Source: Schizochytrium sp. CCTCC M209059 (lineage: Eukaryota > Sar > Bigyra > Thraustochytrida > Thraustochytriidae). Taken from it: a stretch of 64,000 nucleotides of DNA. The stretch is taken from the NCBI GenBank assembly GCA_000818945.1, contig KN805394.1, positions 152,548 through 216,547 on the forward strand, read 5' to 3'. A program made the translations under genes and the position numbers. The notes under the pieces are model-generated. The model was given only the letters and a program-made list of their open reading frames with translations, did no database searches and was not told where the DNA came from. The number at the start of each line of letters is the position of its first letter. Position 1 is the stretch's first letter. Positions 29,936 through 41,400 of the stretch are shown here, piece after piece.

Positions 29936-30332
29936 GGTCGCGAAGCTCCAAGCTATCTTCTCCTAAAAACCCTCCTCTCCCGGGCCCGCCGCGCGCTCCC
30001 GGCGCGCGTACCGACGAGCGAGCGGGCGGGCAATCAGGGCGCTGCCGGCGCGCCCTCGTGCTCGCGGTCGCGGTCGACGTGGCTCTGCGCGGCGCGGCGC
30101 GCAAGTCGCTCTGCCGTGCCCGCTCGCGCTCGTTGCCGCCTCCGCCGGCGCTGCGACCGCAAGTGCAGTATGCGCGGCGCGCAAGTGGGAATCGGCGCGC
30201 GCGCAAGTCGGGAATGGGCTCGCCAAACCGCAGGCCAGGCCGCCGGGGCCAAGGAGGGGAAAGGAGAGGGAGACGAGCGAAGCAGGGCAAACGAGGATCG
30301 CGAGTCATCGAGAGAGACAGACGGACGCGACC
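29936..30332. other. Divergent promoter between MED4-like and SKI3-like genes
   Basis: 397 bases separate the two start codons, so the genes probably share a bidirectional promoter region. It is GC-rich with many GCGC dinucleotides. No further element was recognised. Confidence 0.65.
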
Positions 30333-33300
30333 ATGAAGCGCCTCGTGCAGGCCAGCCAGGATGCCCTCGCGGAGAAGAGCTTTGGCGCTAGCCTCAATGT
30401 AGGTCAGGCCGCGTGCCAGAGAGGAAATTGTGAGGCGAAGAGGGCGGGAAGAGCTTGAGAGACGAAAAAACCATCGCAGCTTGGGGGCGGCCGCGCACGC
30501 CTCCCAAGCGAGAGCAACAAAAGGCCAGTCGTGAACGCGCGTCTCAGAGAGATCCGGGCGAGGCGTTGCGTGCTTCTCGAGGGCTGTGCAGAACACATAG
30601 AGACGTAAAACAACCAGAAAGTCTAACAATAGCCCGAATAATTACAGGCGGCAAAAGAGGCCATCGCTCTCGGACCCGAAAAATCAGATAGCGCTCGCCT
30701 CCATGTCTTGGCTGGCCGTGCTGCGCTCGGTCTCAAAGATTTTGATCAGGCAGAGAGCCTTCTTGTAAAGGCATGTCAGCTGTACGTTCAAAGAGAATCA
30801 TGAAAGCGAAGAAAACCAAATTGAGAGAACTAATGATCGAAACACAGAGATGACTCTCTCATGGCTGGACCAGCACGACTCGCTGAGGTCTACGAAGCAA
30901 CTGGAGAGCTTGCCAAGTTCGCAGAGGTTCGCCATCGACAAATGGACCTTGCAAGCGCCAAAGGCAGCGACGACAAAAGCATACAGTTTGGTCTCGAGGC
31001 CGCACACGCCTATGGGCGCGCCAAAAAGTACGCGGCTTCCCGTGAAATCTTCCTGCGCGCCATTACCTGGCAAATCGACGCAGAAGCCATGATTGCCGCG
31101 CTCGACGTACTGCTGCGTATCCACCACGAGTGCTTTCTCGAGGATCTCCCCCTTGACGAGCTCGAGTCGCTCTCGCTACAATACCTTGGGCACGTCCAGC
31201 ATGCTCCGGATGGCGCCATGCGGGAAACTTTTCTCAAACCTCAGACCGTCGCGGAGGTCGCAGCAGTGAAAATAGCCTTTAGCAGCAAAACATCCGACCT
31301 TGAAAGGTATTGCACCCGAGTCCTCGAGGTCACTTCCGACGCGATGAGCTGTACGCTGGCCACGTCTTTGCTCATGGCTCTCGCACTCGAAGGCCACGCC
31401 AAGGACAGCAAAGACAGTGAACATGTTTCCAATCCCAGAGCAGACGCCCCTCTTCTCGAGCATCTTGTGCGCGCCGCAATCTTCGGAGAAGAAGATGCTT
31501 ACGGCCAAAAGTGGCGCGCATGGGCCCTCGCTGCAAAAATCTTTTTTTCTTCGAGCAGGCTCGCGGAGGCACGCGCCTGCTGTGACCGTGCTCTCGTCCA
31601 ACTACGACGAGCGCGCGAATCGTTTGACCAAAAACAGAGTGTGGCGAGTCAAGGGATGCGCACTGCTAAAAAGCAAACAAAGGTCATCTCCTTTAGCTCC
31701 GTGGCTGCGGCTGCTGCAGAACCCGCAAAAGGAACGCCACAGTCACGAAAGAGCGATCTCGAAAAGCAAAAGTCAACCTTGCTCGCGGTCCTATTCCGTG
31801 AGAGCCCTCAGCTCTGGGAACTGCGCGCCAGCCTGCTTCTTCGCACCTATGTTCAAGGATCCAAAGGCCGTCTTCATGACGCTCGTGCGGCCGCGCGGGC
31901 CGCGCAAGAAGGCACAAGGTCTCTAGACGAGATGCAGCACTCTGACAACGCTCAGCGTCTGTGTTTCGCAGAGCGCGCTGAGCGACTCCGGTCGCGCCTC
32001 GCGGCCTTGCAGCTTGAAGCTGCGAGTTATGCAATCCCGCTTGAGGGCACCCGACTTGCCCGAGCGTGTCGAAGTCAGCTTGACGACCAAGACGAAAGCC
32101 CCGCCACAAAGCTCGCAATAGCTGCCTTTCAATTCTTTACAGAGCGGACGGTCCCAGATCTTGCACCACTTACTGGCAGCGCCCTCGCCTTGCCGACGGA
32201 GAAGCGCGCCGCTGCTGCGTTGCAAGCTGCCGCTGCGCTTGCAAGGAATACACAAAGTGAGGCGTCTGTGGCGCTTAAAATTGCTTGTGCGCCCCCTGGA
32301 ACGACCCCTACCTCAGAGGCAGCCGAGTCACTTTTGGCACGTCTCGACCTCGCAGGCAAGTTGCCTTCCTTGACTCCAGTTTTGCCGTGGTACCTTTGTT
32401 TGCAAGGAGAGTCTCTTTGGCATGCCGGTAATGCCACTCAAGCCGCCAAATTTTTGCTCAAGGCGGCGCAACTTGATCCAACGTGGGCGCGCACTTTCTT
32501 TCTGCTGGGGAAAATTTATGATCAAAAGGGAGACAATGACCGTGCGCTCAAGTGCTTTGAAAAAAGCCTCGCTCTCGAGCCCGCACAATCGGAGCTCGTT
32601 CATCTCGTTGCTGCAAGGCTTTGGGCTCAAAAGCAAGTGCCGGCTGTGATGGACCTCTACAAACGCGTCATTGCATTTGTCGACGATCTTGCGCACAAAG
32701 GCAGCGACACGCTACAATTTCGCGCTGCGTACACGGACGCGTGGGTTCGGCTCGGACGTCTCGAACTAGGCGACGGGAAAGCTGAAGATGCCGCGCGAAG
32801 CTTTCAAAAGGCCATTGCGGGCGATGAGTCGCGCTATGATGCTTGGCAGGGACTCGGGGATGCATACGCTCGCACAGGGAAACGCGAGGGCGCGCTAATG
32901 GCCCTTGGCGAGGCCGTATCGCGCATGTCTGTTGCATCCGTGCCTGCTGATCGGCAGGCATACGTCTATCTTCGTCTTGGGCGGCTGCACCTGGAGAATG
33001 GTGTGCACGACCAAGCCATCGAAGCTCTCGAAAAAGCAAACCAGATGTACGAAAGTCAGGCCACGAGCTGGACGCTTGCGCGCGCGCGGCTCGCGCGCGC
33101 GGAATCACTCATATCTGACGACCGCGGTGAGGCTGCTGCAGAAGAAATCGAGCGTGGACTCTTGGATATCGGAGAAAACAAGTCCACCTCATGCACAATG
33201 GCGGTTCATCAATTACGTGCGCGTCTTTACGACCTTCGTGCGAGTGCCCTGCCTGTCAGCACAGGCGAGGCTTACGTTTCCGCCATGCGAAATCACGCCA

Positions 33301-35423
33301 AGGTGCTCGTTGCGGAGCCATGGCGTGCAGCGAAATGGCGTGCCATGGGCGAATGCGCTGTTCGGGCTGTGCAACAGGCAACGCTTAATGCAGATGACGG
33401 GTCAAGTGTAGATGCACAACAGCCTTGCAGAGCGGGCCAACGCTGCGCAGAGGTCTGTGTAGCCCTTGTTCCCACCGATACGCAAGCCTGGACGCTTCTT
33501 GGCACCGTGCATGGCCTTCGCGCTGCATTGACCCCGCACGGTACCCAGGCAACATCAAAGGAAGCAAGCCTTTTGGCTCAGCACTGTCTAGTGCGCGCGG
33601 CTCAGCTCGATCCCGCAGAGGCCACAGCGGCCTGGTGCAATCTTGGACTTCTCTTCGAGCGTTTAAACAGGCCCGGAGCGGCGTTGCGTGCATTCACTGA
33701 AGCGCAGGCTGGACGTCGTCGCGAGAAGGCCGTATCCTGGGCAGCTCGGGCCCGCATCGCTCTTGCACAGGGCGACTCTGTGGAAAAGGTCTTGGCCACC
33801 ATGCGATGCGCTCGAGATAGCGTAAGTCCGGGCTCAGAGACGACCTCTGACACAGAGGCGCTCATTGGCTATTTTGAATTTACTACCCGTCTCGCCTGGA
33901 CGCAGCTGGGTCGTCAAGGATGGGCCGATGTCGAAGACGTTGCCCGGAGGGTCCTAAGACGGTCCCCAACGCACAAACTCGGCCATTATTGCATGGGGCT
34001 CGCACTTCAGGCGCGGAATGCACCGACCGATCGCATCACGCATCACCTGCGTCTCGCGCCTTCGCGAATGGCCTACCACCATCTCGTCTCCCTCGGCGCC
34101 ATATCCCTCGGCGCCTTCCCATCTGACGTGCGTGAAGTTTCGCTTGCGTCTGAAAATGAGCTTGCGCGAGCCATGCTCGCGGGACAAGCAAAGGCAGGTG
34201 GACCTGCAAAGGCGACTGCGCTGCCAAAAGATCTTTGCCAAGACGACCCTATTCTCGCTTTTCGCGCGAACCCAACGGAAGAGCCATTTCCACACTTACC
34301 ACAAGCCTGCTCTGAAGGTGATCGCTATGCAATGGCAGCCTTGGAGGCGCTGGAACCAACGAAAATAGATCCAAGCGTGGTGGAATCTGCAAAGCTTCGA
34401 GCAAAGCTCTTTGCGGCGCGCAAATCCACCTCGGAGGCTATTTATTCTGCGCCATGGGAACCCGTGGGCTGGGTGACACGAGGTCGTCTCGAGCTTGGCG
34501 CACAGCCCGCCGTGCAGATCGGAGCGAGTAAAAGTCCTCGTCTTGACCGTCGGCCTCTCGTCCGCTGCATGCAGGCCGCTCGTACTGTGCAGCCTGGGTC
34601 AAGAAAAGACCTCTCGTTCGTTCTTGAAGCAGCCGCAAGCCGTCTTGCGGGTCAGCCAACCCGCGCGTATTCCTCTGCTGCCGCGGCGTACTATGCGGCG
34701 CCCTACAGCCGACGTGCGGCACAAGTCTTGGTCGGCTGCGTGCACTCGAAAGAACAAGCGAGAGCTGCACTGCCAGTGGTCAAAATGCTCGCCACTTCGA
34801 CGCAACGAAGCAAGTTGGACCTGCTACGTTTTGTCGAGGTGGCAAGCATGGCCGGGGATCCTACAGCTGCGGTGGAAGCGGCAAATATTGTCAAACGTGA
34901 GCTTGCGGACGGCCCCGATTCGGTCCTGGGCGTTGTCGCTGAATTGCTCGCAGCAAGAGCGCAGCGATCCCCGCCAGCTTATCTGGAGGCTCTTGAGAAG
35001 CTGCCGAATGCGCCTCTCTTTTGGGTCGAATTGGCTCTGCTGGTGAGTTGTGCGGATATTGACGATGTTGCTGCCGATTGCTTCGCGAAAGCGGTCTCCG
35101 ATTTTGAAGCTGCGAGTGATGAGTCAAAGGAGTCCGATGGCCCGACCAAAGTGGAGTGTTTCGTCCGTTTGGCACAAGCCGAATTTCTTGCAAGCAGATT
35201 TGGCGTCGGCCGCAGTCTTGGAGGCATGAACAAAACTGCCAAGATTTTCCCAGGAGAGTCGCGCGTACACCTCGTGCGCGGTTGGCTGCAGCTTTTCCAG
35301 GCATCGGATGCAAAGGCCCGTAAGGCGGCTCTCGTCTCCTTGCGCAAGGCATTAGACGCCAACCCCAACGAGAAACTTGCACGAGAGCTCGTCGCTTCTG
35401 TAGAGAACGCGACCTCTTCGTGA
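30333..35423 (+). CDS. SKI3/TTC37-like TPR protein of the Ski (exosome cofactor) complex, three exons
   Basis: I read three exons: 30333-30398, 30648-30781 and 30848-35423. Intron 1 is GTAGGT...TTACAG (249 nt, phase 0) and intron 2 is GTACGT...ACACAG (66 nt, phase 2). The phases agree and the join continues a TPR pattern (KEAIALGP...AGRAALGLKDFDQAESLLVKACQL then MAGPARLAEVYEATGELAKF). The product is 1591 residues made of tetratricopeptide repeats, for example LLGKIYDQKGDNDRALKCFE and LGDAYARTGKREGALMALGE. The N-terminal order (short helix pair, AIALGP repeat, 'LA..YE..GE' repeat) and the great length match SKI3, the scaffold that links the SKI2 helicase and SKI8 and feeds mRNA to the cytoplasmic exosome. 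Other giant TPR proteins cannot be fully excluded. Confidence 0.75.
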
Positions 35424-35739
35424 AAACGCAAAAGAAAAATATGTGGCTCGTCATTCATTTCTTCAGCAAATGCTACTAGAATCGATAAACAAAGAGGTTT
35501 TTGTGCCTTCTCAGATGAGATATGTAGGCCGCGTGTGGCCCGATGCGACGAAGAATGAATGTGTGCGAAGGAACACGGATAACTTTCATCCAATTCATAT
35601 ATGGTTTGAAAAGCGAACATTTCGTGCAAGTAAAACAAAGTCAAAGCCTCACTGCTAGCGTGCGCATTGACTAAGAAAGGAAGAGAAAAAGTGTATATCC
35701 ATTTGACTTTGTGCGTTAAACTGCTCTGCGACACCCCAG
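35424..35739. other. Convergent 3' spacer
   Basis: About 315 AT-richer bases between the convergent SKI3-like and CFAP45 genes; probably 3' UTRs. No gene seen. Confidence 0.6.
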
Positions 35740-37323
35740 CTACTGCAGCGTGACTTTCATCTGCTCGACCTCGGCAAGATATTTGTCGGGAATACCACTG
35801 TCTCGCATCTCGGAGAGAATCTCTTGCTTCTTCTTCTCGATCATGCGCAGGTAGCGCTCGTTTTCACGCTTAAGACGCTCGGCCTCATCCTGCTTCTCCT
35901 GCTCCAGCTTTTCCTTCGCACTCTCGCGCTGCTGCATCTGTGCACGGAGCTCGCGCTGGTGCTGCTGGTTAGCTTCTTGCTGCTTGCGCTCGAATGCGTC
36001 AATACGGGCCTGGATCTCGGCATTTTCGCGGTTGATCTTGACCCACTCTTCTTTGTCGGCAATGGCGAGGCGTTTCATGTTCTCAATCTTGCGCTTCTGC
36101 TGCTCCTCCCGTGCCACGCGCAGTTCCTCGAGCAGTCGCTCCTGCTTTTCGCGGAGCTCACGCTCCTTTTTGCGCTCGCGGCGCTCTTGTTCTTGCTGAT
36201 GACGCTTGGCGCGAAGGGCGTCTTGCTCAGCGCGGTTGTCCATGGACCGCTTCATTTGCGATGCCAGCTCGAAGAATTCGCGATCCTTGGCCTGTTTAAT
36301 GGCGAGCTTCTCGGCCTCGATGGCCTCTTCCTGCAGACGCTTCTCCTCTTGCCAGCGCAGAATGCGCTCATCCTCTTCCTTTTCTTCCTGCTTCCGCCGC
36401 TGCTTCTGCTCGATGGCCATCTCGTTGGCCTCAAGGACCTCTCCGAGAAGAGCCTTGCTCGCCTTGGCATGGGCTTCCCGCTTGCGGACGGCCTCCTCTT
36501 CCTGTCGCTTGATCATGAGCTTCATTTGCTGTTTCTCTTGCTCGCGAAGCTCCTCTTCGACGATGCGCTGGCGCTCGCGCTCTTCGATCTGGAAGCGAAT
36601 TTGTTTGGCATCCTCGCGTTGATTGTGCTCGCGCGTCTTCTTGAGCGCCTCGACGCGTTGCAGATCGCGCAGACGATCAATCTCCATCAGGATGTCCTGC
36701 CGCTCCTCGAAGGCCTTCTCCTCGACGACCTTTTGCTCCTTCTCCTGGATTTGGGTATCGCGAATCTTGGCGCATTGTGCGTACATTACTTTGCGGCGCA
36801 TGGTTTTCACCTGGTCCATTTGCTCCAGACGCATGGCTGCAGCACGGGCGAGCGTCGCGTTCGTCTTTTGCTCGTCTTCCTTTTCCTCTGCGGTCAAGTT
36901 CTTCTTCTTCTTGCGCTCCTCTTCGAGCTGGAGCATGCGCTCCTTGCGGGCCTGGGCCTTGGCCATGCGCACCTTGCGCTCGTCCTCTTCGCGAGCCTTT
37001 TCGGCAGCTCGCTGCTCGGGAGTCACGATGCTCGCTCGCGCCTTGATCATCTCCAGCTGTCTGCGCGAGATCACGACTTCACCCTGCTTCGACTCGGCAC
37101 GTCCGCGCTGGTTCTTGTTGTTGTTGTTGCTGCCGCTGCTCTTGCTGCTCTTCAGGCTGTTCGCCTTGTGGAACCCAGTGTCCTCGCGCGCTTTTTGCAT
37201 TCGGCTCACGCTGTTTGGGTGCGAGCTCGCGAACAGCGTCTCGTCCACGTCGCGGCCTCCGCCCACGCGCCGGTACCCTCGCGAACCGCCGCTGCGCACG
37301 CTGCTCCTGTCGCCGCCCATCAT
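35740..37323 (-). CDS. CFAP45: Cilia- and flagella-associated protein 45 (CFAP45)
   Basis: The product is 527 residues, nearly all charged coiled coil after a disordered Gly/Ser/Asn start. CFAP45 is a microtubule inner protein of motile axonemes. Diagnostic segments are RDVDETLF near the N terminus, MYAQCAKIRDTQI in the first third, AEQDALRAKRHQQE in the middle and the C-terminal DSGIPDKYLAEVEQMK; the length is also close to that of animal CFAP45 (about 550). It implies a motile flagellated stage such as zoospores. The start is the first of two adjacent ATGs. CAAAG and GCAA repeats lie upstream. Confidence 0.9.
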   Translation of the reverse strand: MMGGDRSSVRSGGSRGYRRVGGGRDVDETLFASSHPNSVSRMQKAREDTGFHKANSLKSSKSSGSNNNNKNQRGRAESKQGEVVISRRQLEMIKARASIVTPEQRAAEKAREEDERKVRMAKAQARKERMLQLEEERKKKKNLTAEEKEDEQKTNATLARAAAMRLEQMDQVKTMRRKVMYAQCAKIRDTQIQEKEQKVVEEKAFEERQDILMEIDRLRDLQRVEALKKTREHNQREDAKQIRFQIEERERQRIVEEELREQEKQQMKLMIKRQEEEAVRKREAHAKASKALLGEVLEANEMAIEQKQRRKQEEKEEDERILRWQEEKRLQEEAIEAEKLAIKQAKDREFFELASQMKRSMDNRAEQDALRAKRHQQEQERRERKKERELREKQERLLEELRVAREEQQKRKIENMKRLAIADKEEWVKINRENAEIQARIDAFERKQQEANQQHQRELRAQMQQRESAKEKLEQEKQDEAERLKRENERYLRMIEKKKQEILSEMRDSGIPDKYLAEVEQMKVTLQ

Positions 37324-38475
37324 CGTGCTCGTCTCTTGCTCTCCCTCGGCTCTGCTGGCTCACAAATGGCGGACGCGCGCGCAGGGGCAAGCAAGCTCGC
37401 GCCAGGCCCGCTCCGCTCCGCTCTGCGCCACGCCGAGGCGAATTGCTGCGCGAGCGTGCTTGGCCGACCCGTCGAAGCTAGTTCTGGCGCAACCTCGCGC
37501 AGGCGTTGGCGTCGAAAATGCAAAGCAAAGCAAAGCAAAGCAAAGGGCACCAGGATCTAGCCAGCTAGCTAGGTAGGTTAAGTGGCTTCAGCCGCCGGCC
37601 AGTCTAGAGGGAAGCGGTCACGAGCACGAGCGCGCTTTCGCTTTCGCTTGAGGCGGCTCGAGGCGAGAACTCGACGCTTGCAGGAGCTCGTGCTTGCTTA
37701 CTTGCTTACTTATCGCTCGCTTGCTTGCTTGCCTGCTTGCTCGCTATCGACAAACCTTCGGCCTCAGAGTACGCGCACGTTTCCGGTTCGAGCCGCCTTT
37801 GGACGAAGAGGCTCGCAATCTGGCCAACGGATCAATTTTGGGGGGTATTTAAGAAGTTTATAGGTAAAAATGGTCCGCTTGACAGGACGATAAATAATTT
37901 CAGCTGGCGATATGAACGCACCTTACCCCCAAACCTGGCATCTTCTGGACGATCCGTTGGAAATGTCGAAGACTCGGAGAGTGCTCGATGATTCTTGATT
38001 GCTCGTGCCCAAGGCAACTGAAGTGGTGTTAGAGCGACTGTCGATTCAATTATCGCGCTTTGTACTAAATGAAAGTTGCAACGTCTCCCTAGCTCATGAT
38101 GCCGCTTGTGTCTGTCTGTGGAGCAACCTGCTCGTAAATTTTTGTTCCGGACAAAAAACCGGTCTCGATGAGATAAATGCGACGATGAGTGAGGTTGTGC
38201 CGTTGAGCATATTTGCCACTGCTGTAGTGCACACTCAGCAAGATGTGATCACATCACGTAGGGGCGCACAAGCTTTGTAGGGCACACACGTCCATGTTTT
38301 TGGTAGAACCTTAGGTGAGCGCATGAGACACTGTACGACCCATGATAGGTGTAGTAGACACTCACACGTGCGTATCAAATCCTCTCCGATTGCGCGACGC
38401 CGCGCAGGGTTGCTCCTGATGCGGCAGCGCGCGAGAGCGCTTGGCTCGCAGGAGCCTATGAGCGCGCGCACGCGC
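37324..38475. other. Divergent spacer between CFAP45 and the receptor kinase
   Basis: About 1.15 kb. It holds five CAAAG units near 37521-37545 and a CTTG/CTTAC tract near 37690-37745 upstream of CFAP45. An AT-richer part around 37830-38290 has no recognisable gene or RNA. The kinase frame is open from an ATG at 38323, but the signal-peptide-like start at 38476 is preferred. Confidence 0.55.
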
Positions 38476-41400
38476 ATGCGCTCCACCATGCGTCTTGCCA
38501 CGCATGCGTGGGCAGCAGGATTACTCATGTGCTTGAGATTGTTCATGTCCATTGCAGCAGCACACGCCTCAGCGACATTGAGCGACGGCAGCGATGTTTT
38601 GCTCCCGCTAGAAGTCTGCAAGCTTACCAATGCGTCCGGGGCAGAGCACGCCTGTCGCCTGGGTATTTTCAGAGATCCCGAAGATTCAAGCGCCGAGCTC
38701 GTCATTGAGACCGTACGCTCGTACCTTGCCGGGGAGGCTCCTGTTGTTGTCGTGGAAGAAATCACGCTTTTACGATGTTCTCCCTGGGAGGTTCTCGAAA
38801 AGGCTGCATCATATGATCTGGTACTTGCTGCGCCATGTCAGTCAGCGTCCGATGCAAATCTTGCAGTTCTCGGCGCTCTTCAGGTTCCCGTGGCCTCATA
38901 CTCGTGGCAAGCTATGAACATCGAGATGCCGAGCTTATTCAGCAGCATGCCGCCTTGGACGCAACACATCGAATCCTTTATAACACTAGCAACGGCCGCT
39001 GAATGGACGAGCGTTGGGATATTAAGCGCTGGACTTTCGTCGTGTGAGGCCGAACATGCATTATACTTTGGATTGCAGAGCGCGTCGATTGAAGTTAATA
39101 CCTGCGCGACAGAGGCAGAAATCGAGCTACTGCCCCATGTACGAGCTTGGGTTGTCCCCTGCCCAGTCGACGAAGGACCGCTCAGAATGTTGGATCCTCT
39201 TGTGGAGTCCTTGCGCGAGCGAACTGACGCGCAGCAAATCATTTGGCTCCAGCCTTCGGACATTCTGCTCGAGCTCGACAGTGATTCGCTTGTGACAGCT
39301 GCTTTCCCGGAGAAGAACACAGTGCAAGGAAACGATACTTACGTCATGCTCCTTCCTGCCTTGGAGGAAGCGCGATTCTCATCGTTGCTTGCTAGCCCGG
39401 TATTTGCGAATGCTTCGTTGGGTGCAGATGATGCAAGTATGGCAATACAAGCCCAACGAGCGATTGACGCAGTCACGATGCTCTTGGATGCGCAAGGGAC
39501 AAACTTGTCGATGTCGGAGGCACTCGAGTGGCGCGGATCAGAGGTGCATAGCACAGTGGGCTCGACGCATCACTTGATGGCGCCTTCGATGCGTCTTGGC
39601 CAGCTTAAAGCTAGCACAGTAGTGAGCGATGGGGTGCTTCTAGGCATCGCCGCGACAACTGGCACTCCCGATGAGAATAACGCCACGTGGATTTTGGGCT
39701 TTACAGCGGTTGTATCGGAGGCGCAATTCGACTGGGGATCCATTTTTTTTGAGGTCGCTTTTGCACTCAGTGGGTGCCTCATTTTCACGGTACTGGCTGC
39801 AGGTTACAATCGCTTCATGCTGAAACAGCAGTATTTGATGCAGCCAACCAAGTCGTGGCGCATCATGTATAACGAACTCCACATTACCAAGCAACTTGGA
39901 CAGGGTGCGACAGGTATTGTATTCAAGGCAAAGTGGCATGGCAAAGACGTTGCCGTCAAAATTTTTAACGAGGAAGAGTCCAAGAGCGTACTCGTGACAG
40001 CTTTCGTCATGGAGGTGGCCGTTTTGCAAGAGCTAAGGCATCCGAACGTGGTCCTGTTTATGGGTGCGTGCTTTGAAAAGCCGCGCCTTTGCATTGTCAC
40101 TGAGCTCCTCAAGGCGTCGTTGTACGACTACATTCAAGCGATTCGCAACAAAGCCGAGGCCAAAGCTTCCGGGATCGGTATACCCAAAAGACAAAAAGCA
40201 ACCGAAGATGCTGCAGATTTTGATGCAGTGCTCGCCGGAGAATTGCCATGGCTTGACCGCATGGCTATCCTACTTGACGCGTGTCTGGGTATGAGCTATC
40301 TTCACGAGATGGGAATGCTGCACCATGACCTAAAAAGCCCAAATCTTCTTCTGGGCGCTCATAACACCTGCAAGGTTGCTGACTTTGGCATGATCTCACT
40401 CAAACCGGGCTCAAAGTCACGAAAACGGAACCTCTTGCGCAAATCGACGGAGTTCTTCGATTCAACAATGGCCAAACCTGCACGACGCGACTCTGGCTCA
40501 GATCGCTTAAAATCACCGAAACAGCGTCTAAGCTTTGCTACCTCGACGCCGAGCAAACTCTTTTCACGTTCGCGTTTCGGTGGAAGTTTTGTGCAGAGGT
40601 CGCATCGAAGCTCTGACGAGGCTTCTTCAAAGCCAGAGAGCGAGGTCTTGCTCACCTCAGGGCCATGGAAAGCTGACGCGAGTGGACGAGGTCGAGATAG
40701 CTTGAAAGTGCAGCCGCATGCCTTGAGTGAGACTGCAACGCAACTTCCGGGACAGGACGTTTCGGGTTCGGGTTCCAGCAAGGTATCAACGACAGAGCGA
40801 GGGGGGGGTGCGCTGACGGTCAAGACAAACTTACGTGGATCTGGTCTGAATTATATACCGAGTAGCGGCGGAAGCGGCGAAGCGGTTTCTCGGCTGAAAA
40901 GCGCACGCAAGTTTGATCCCTTCAAGACGGCGGCTGCGCAAAGAGCAGGGACACCTCAGTGGACAGCTCCAGAAATCATCGAGGGAGGCCCCTTCACCGA
41001 GAAAGCTGACGTTTTCAGCTTTGGAGTGATCATGGCCGAGATTGCGAGTCTTGAGCAGCCATACAAGGGCATGGCTCCCTTCGAGGTTACCATCAAAGTT
41101 GTAGATGAGGGAATCCGTCCATCGTTTGGGGAAAATTGTCCATCCAAGGTCAAAGATTTGGCGCATCGATGCATGCTCACGAACCCGAAGGACCGCCCAT
41201 CGCTCGCGGAGGTGGCAGTGGAGCTAACTGAACTGCAGCAAGATTGGATCGATTCGGGCGCGCCAGATATGTTATCATCGAAACTCAAGAGCGCACAGTT
41301 TCGTCGACGAAACACGAAGGCCTCACAACAGACGAAAAGGCTTGCGGAGCACACGGACAAGCCTTGGTACATTGACTACCAGACGACAATAGAGTACACT

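Noticed and set aside
35824..37560. 578-codon plus-strand frame antisense to CFAP45
   Set aside because: Leu/Arg-rich mirror of a Glu/Lys coiled coil; an expected by-product of the coding strand.
37785..37810. GGTTCGAGCC resembling a tRNA B box
   Set aside because: No matching T-arm stem, A box or acceptor stem at the right distance.
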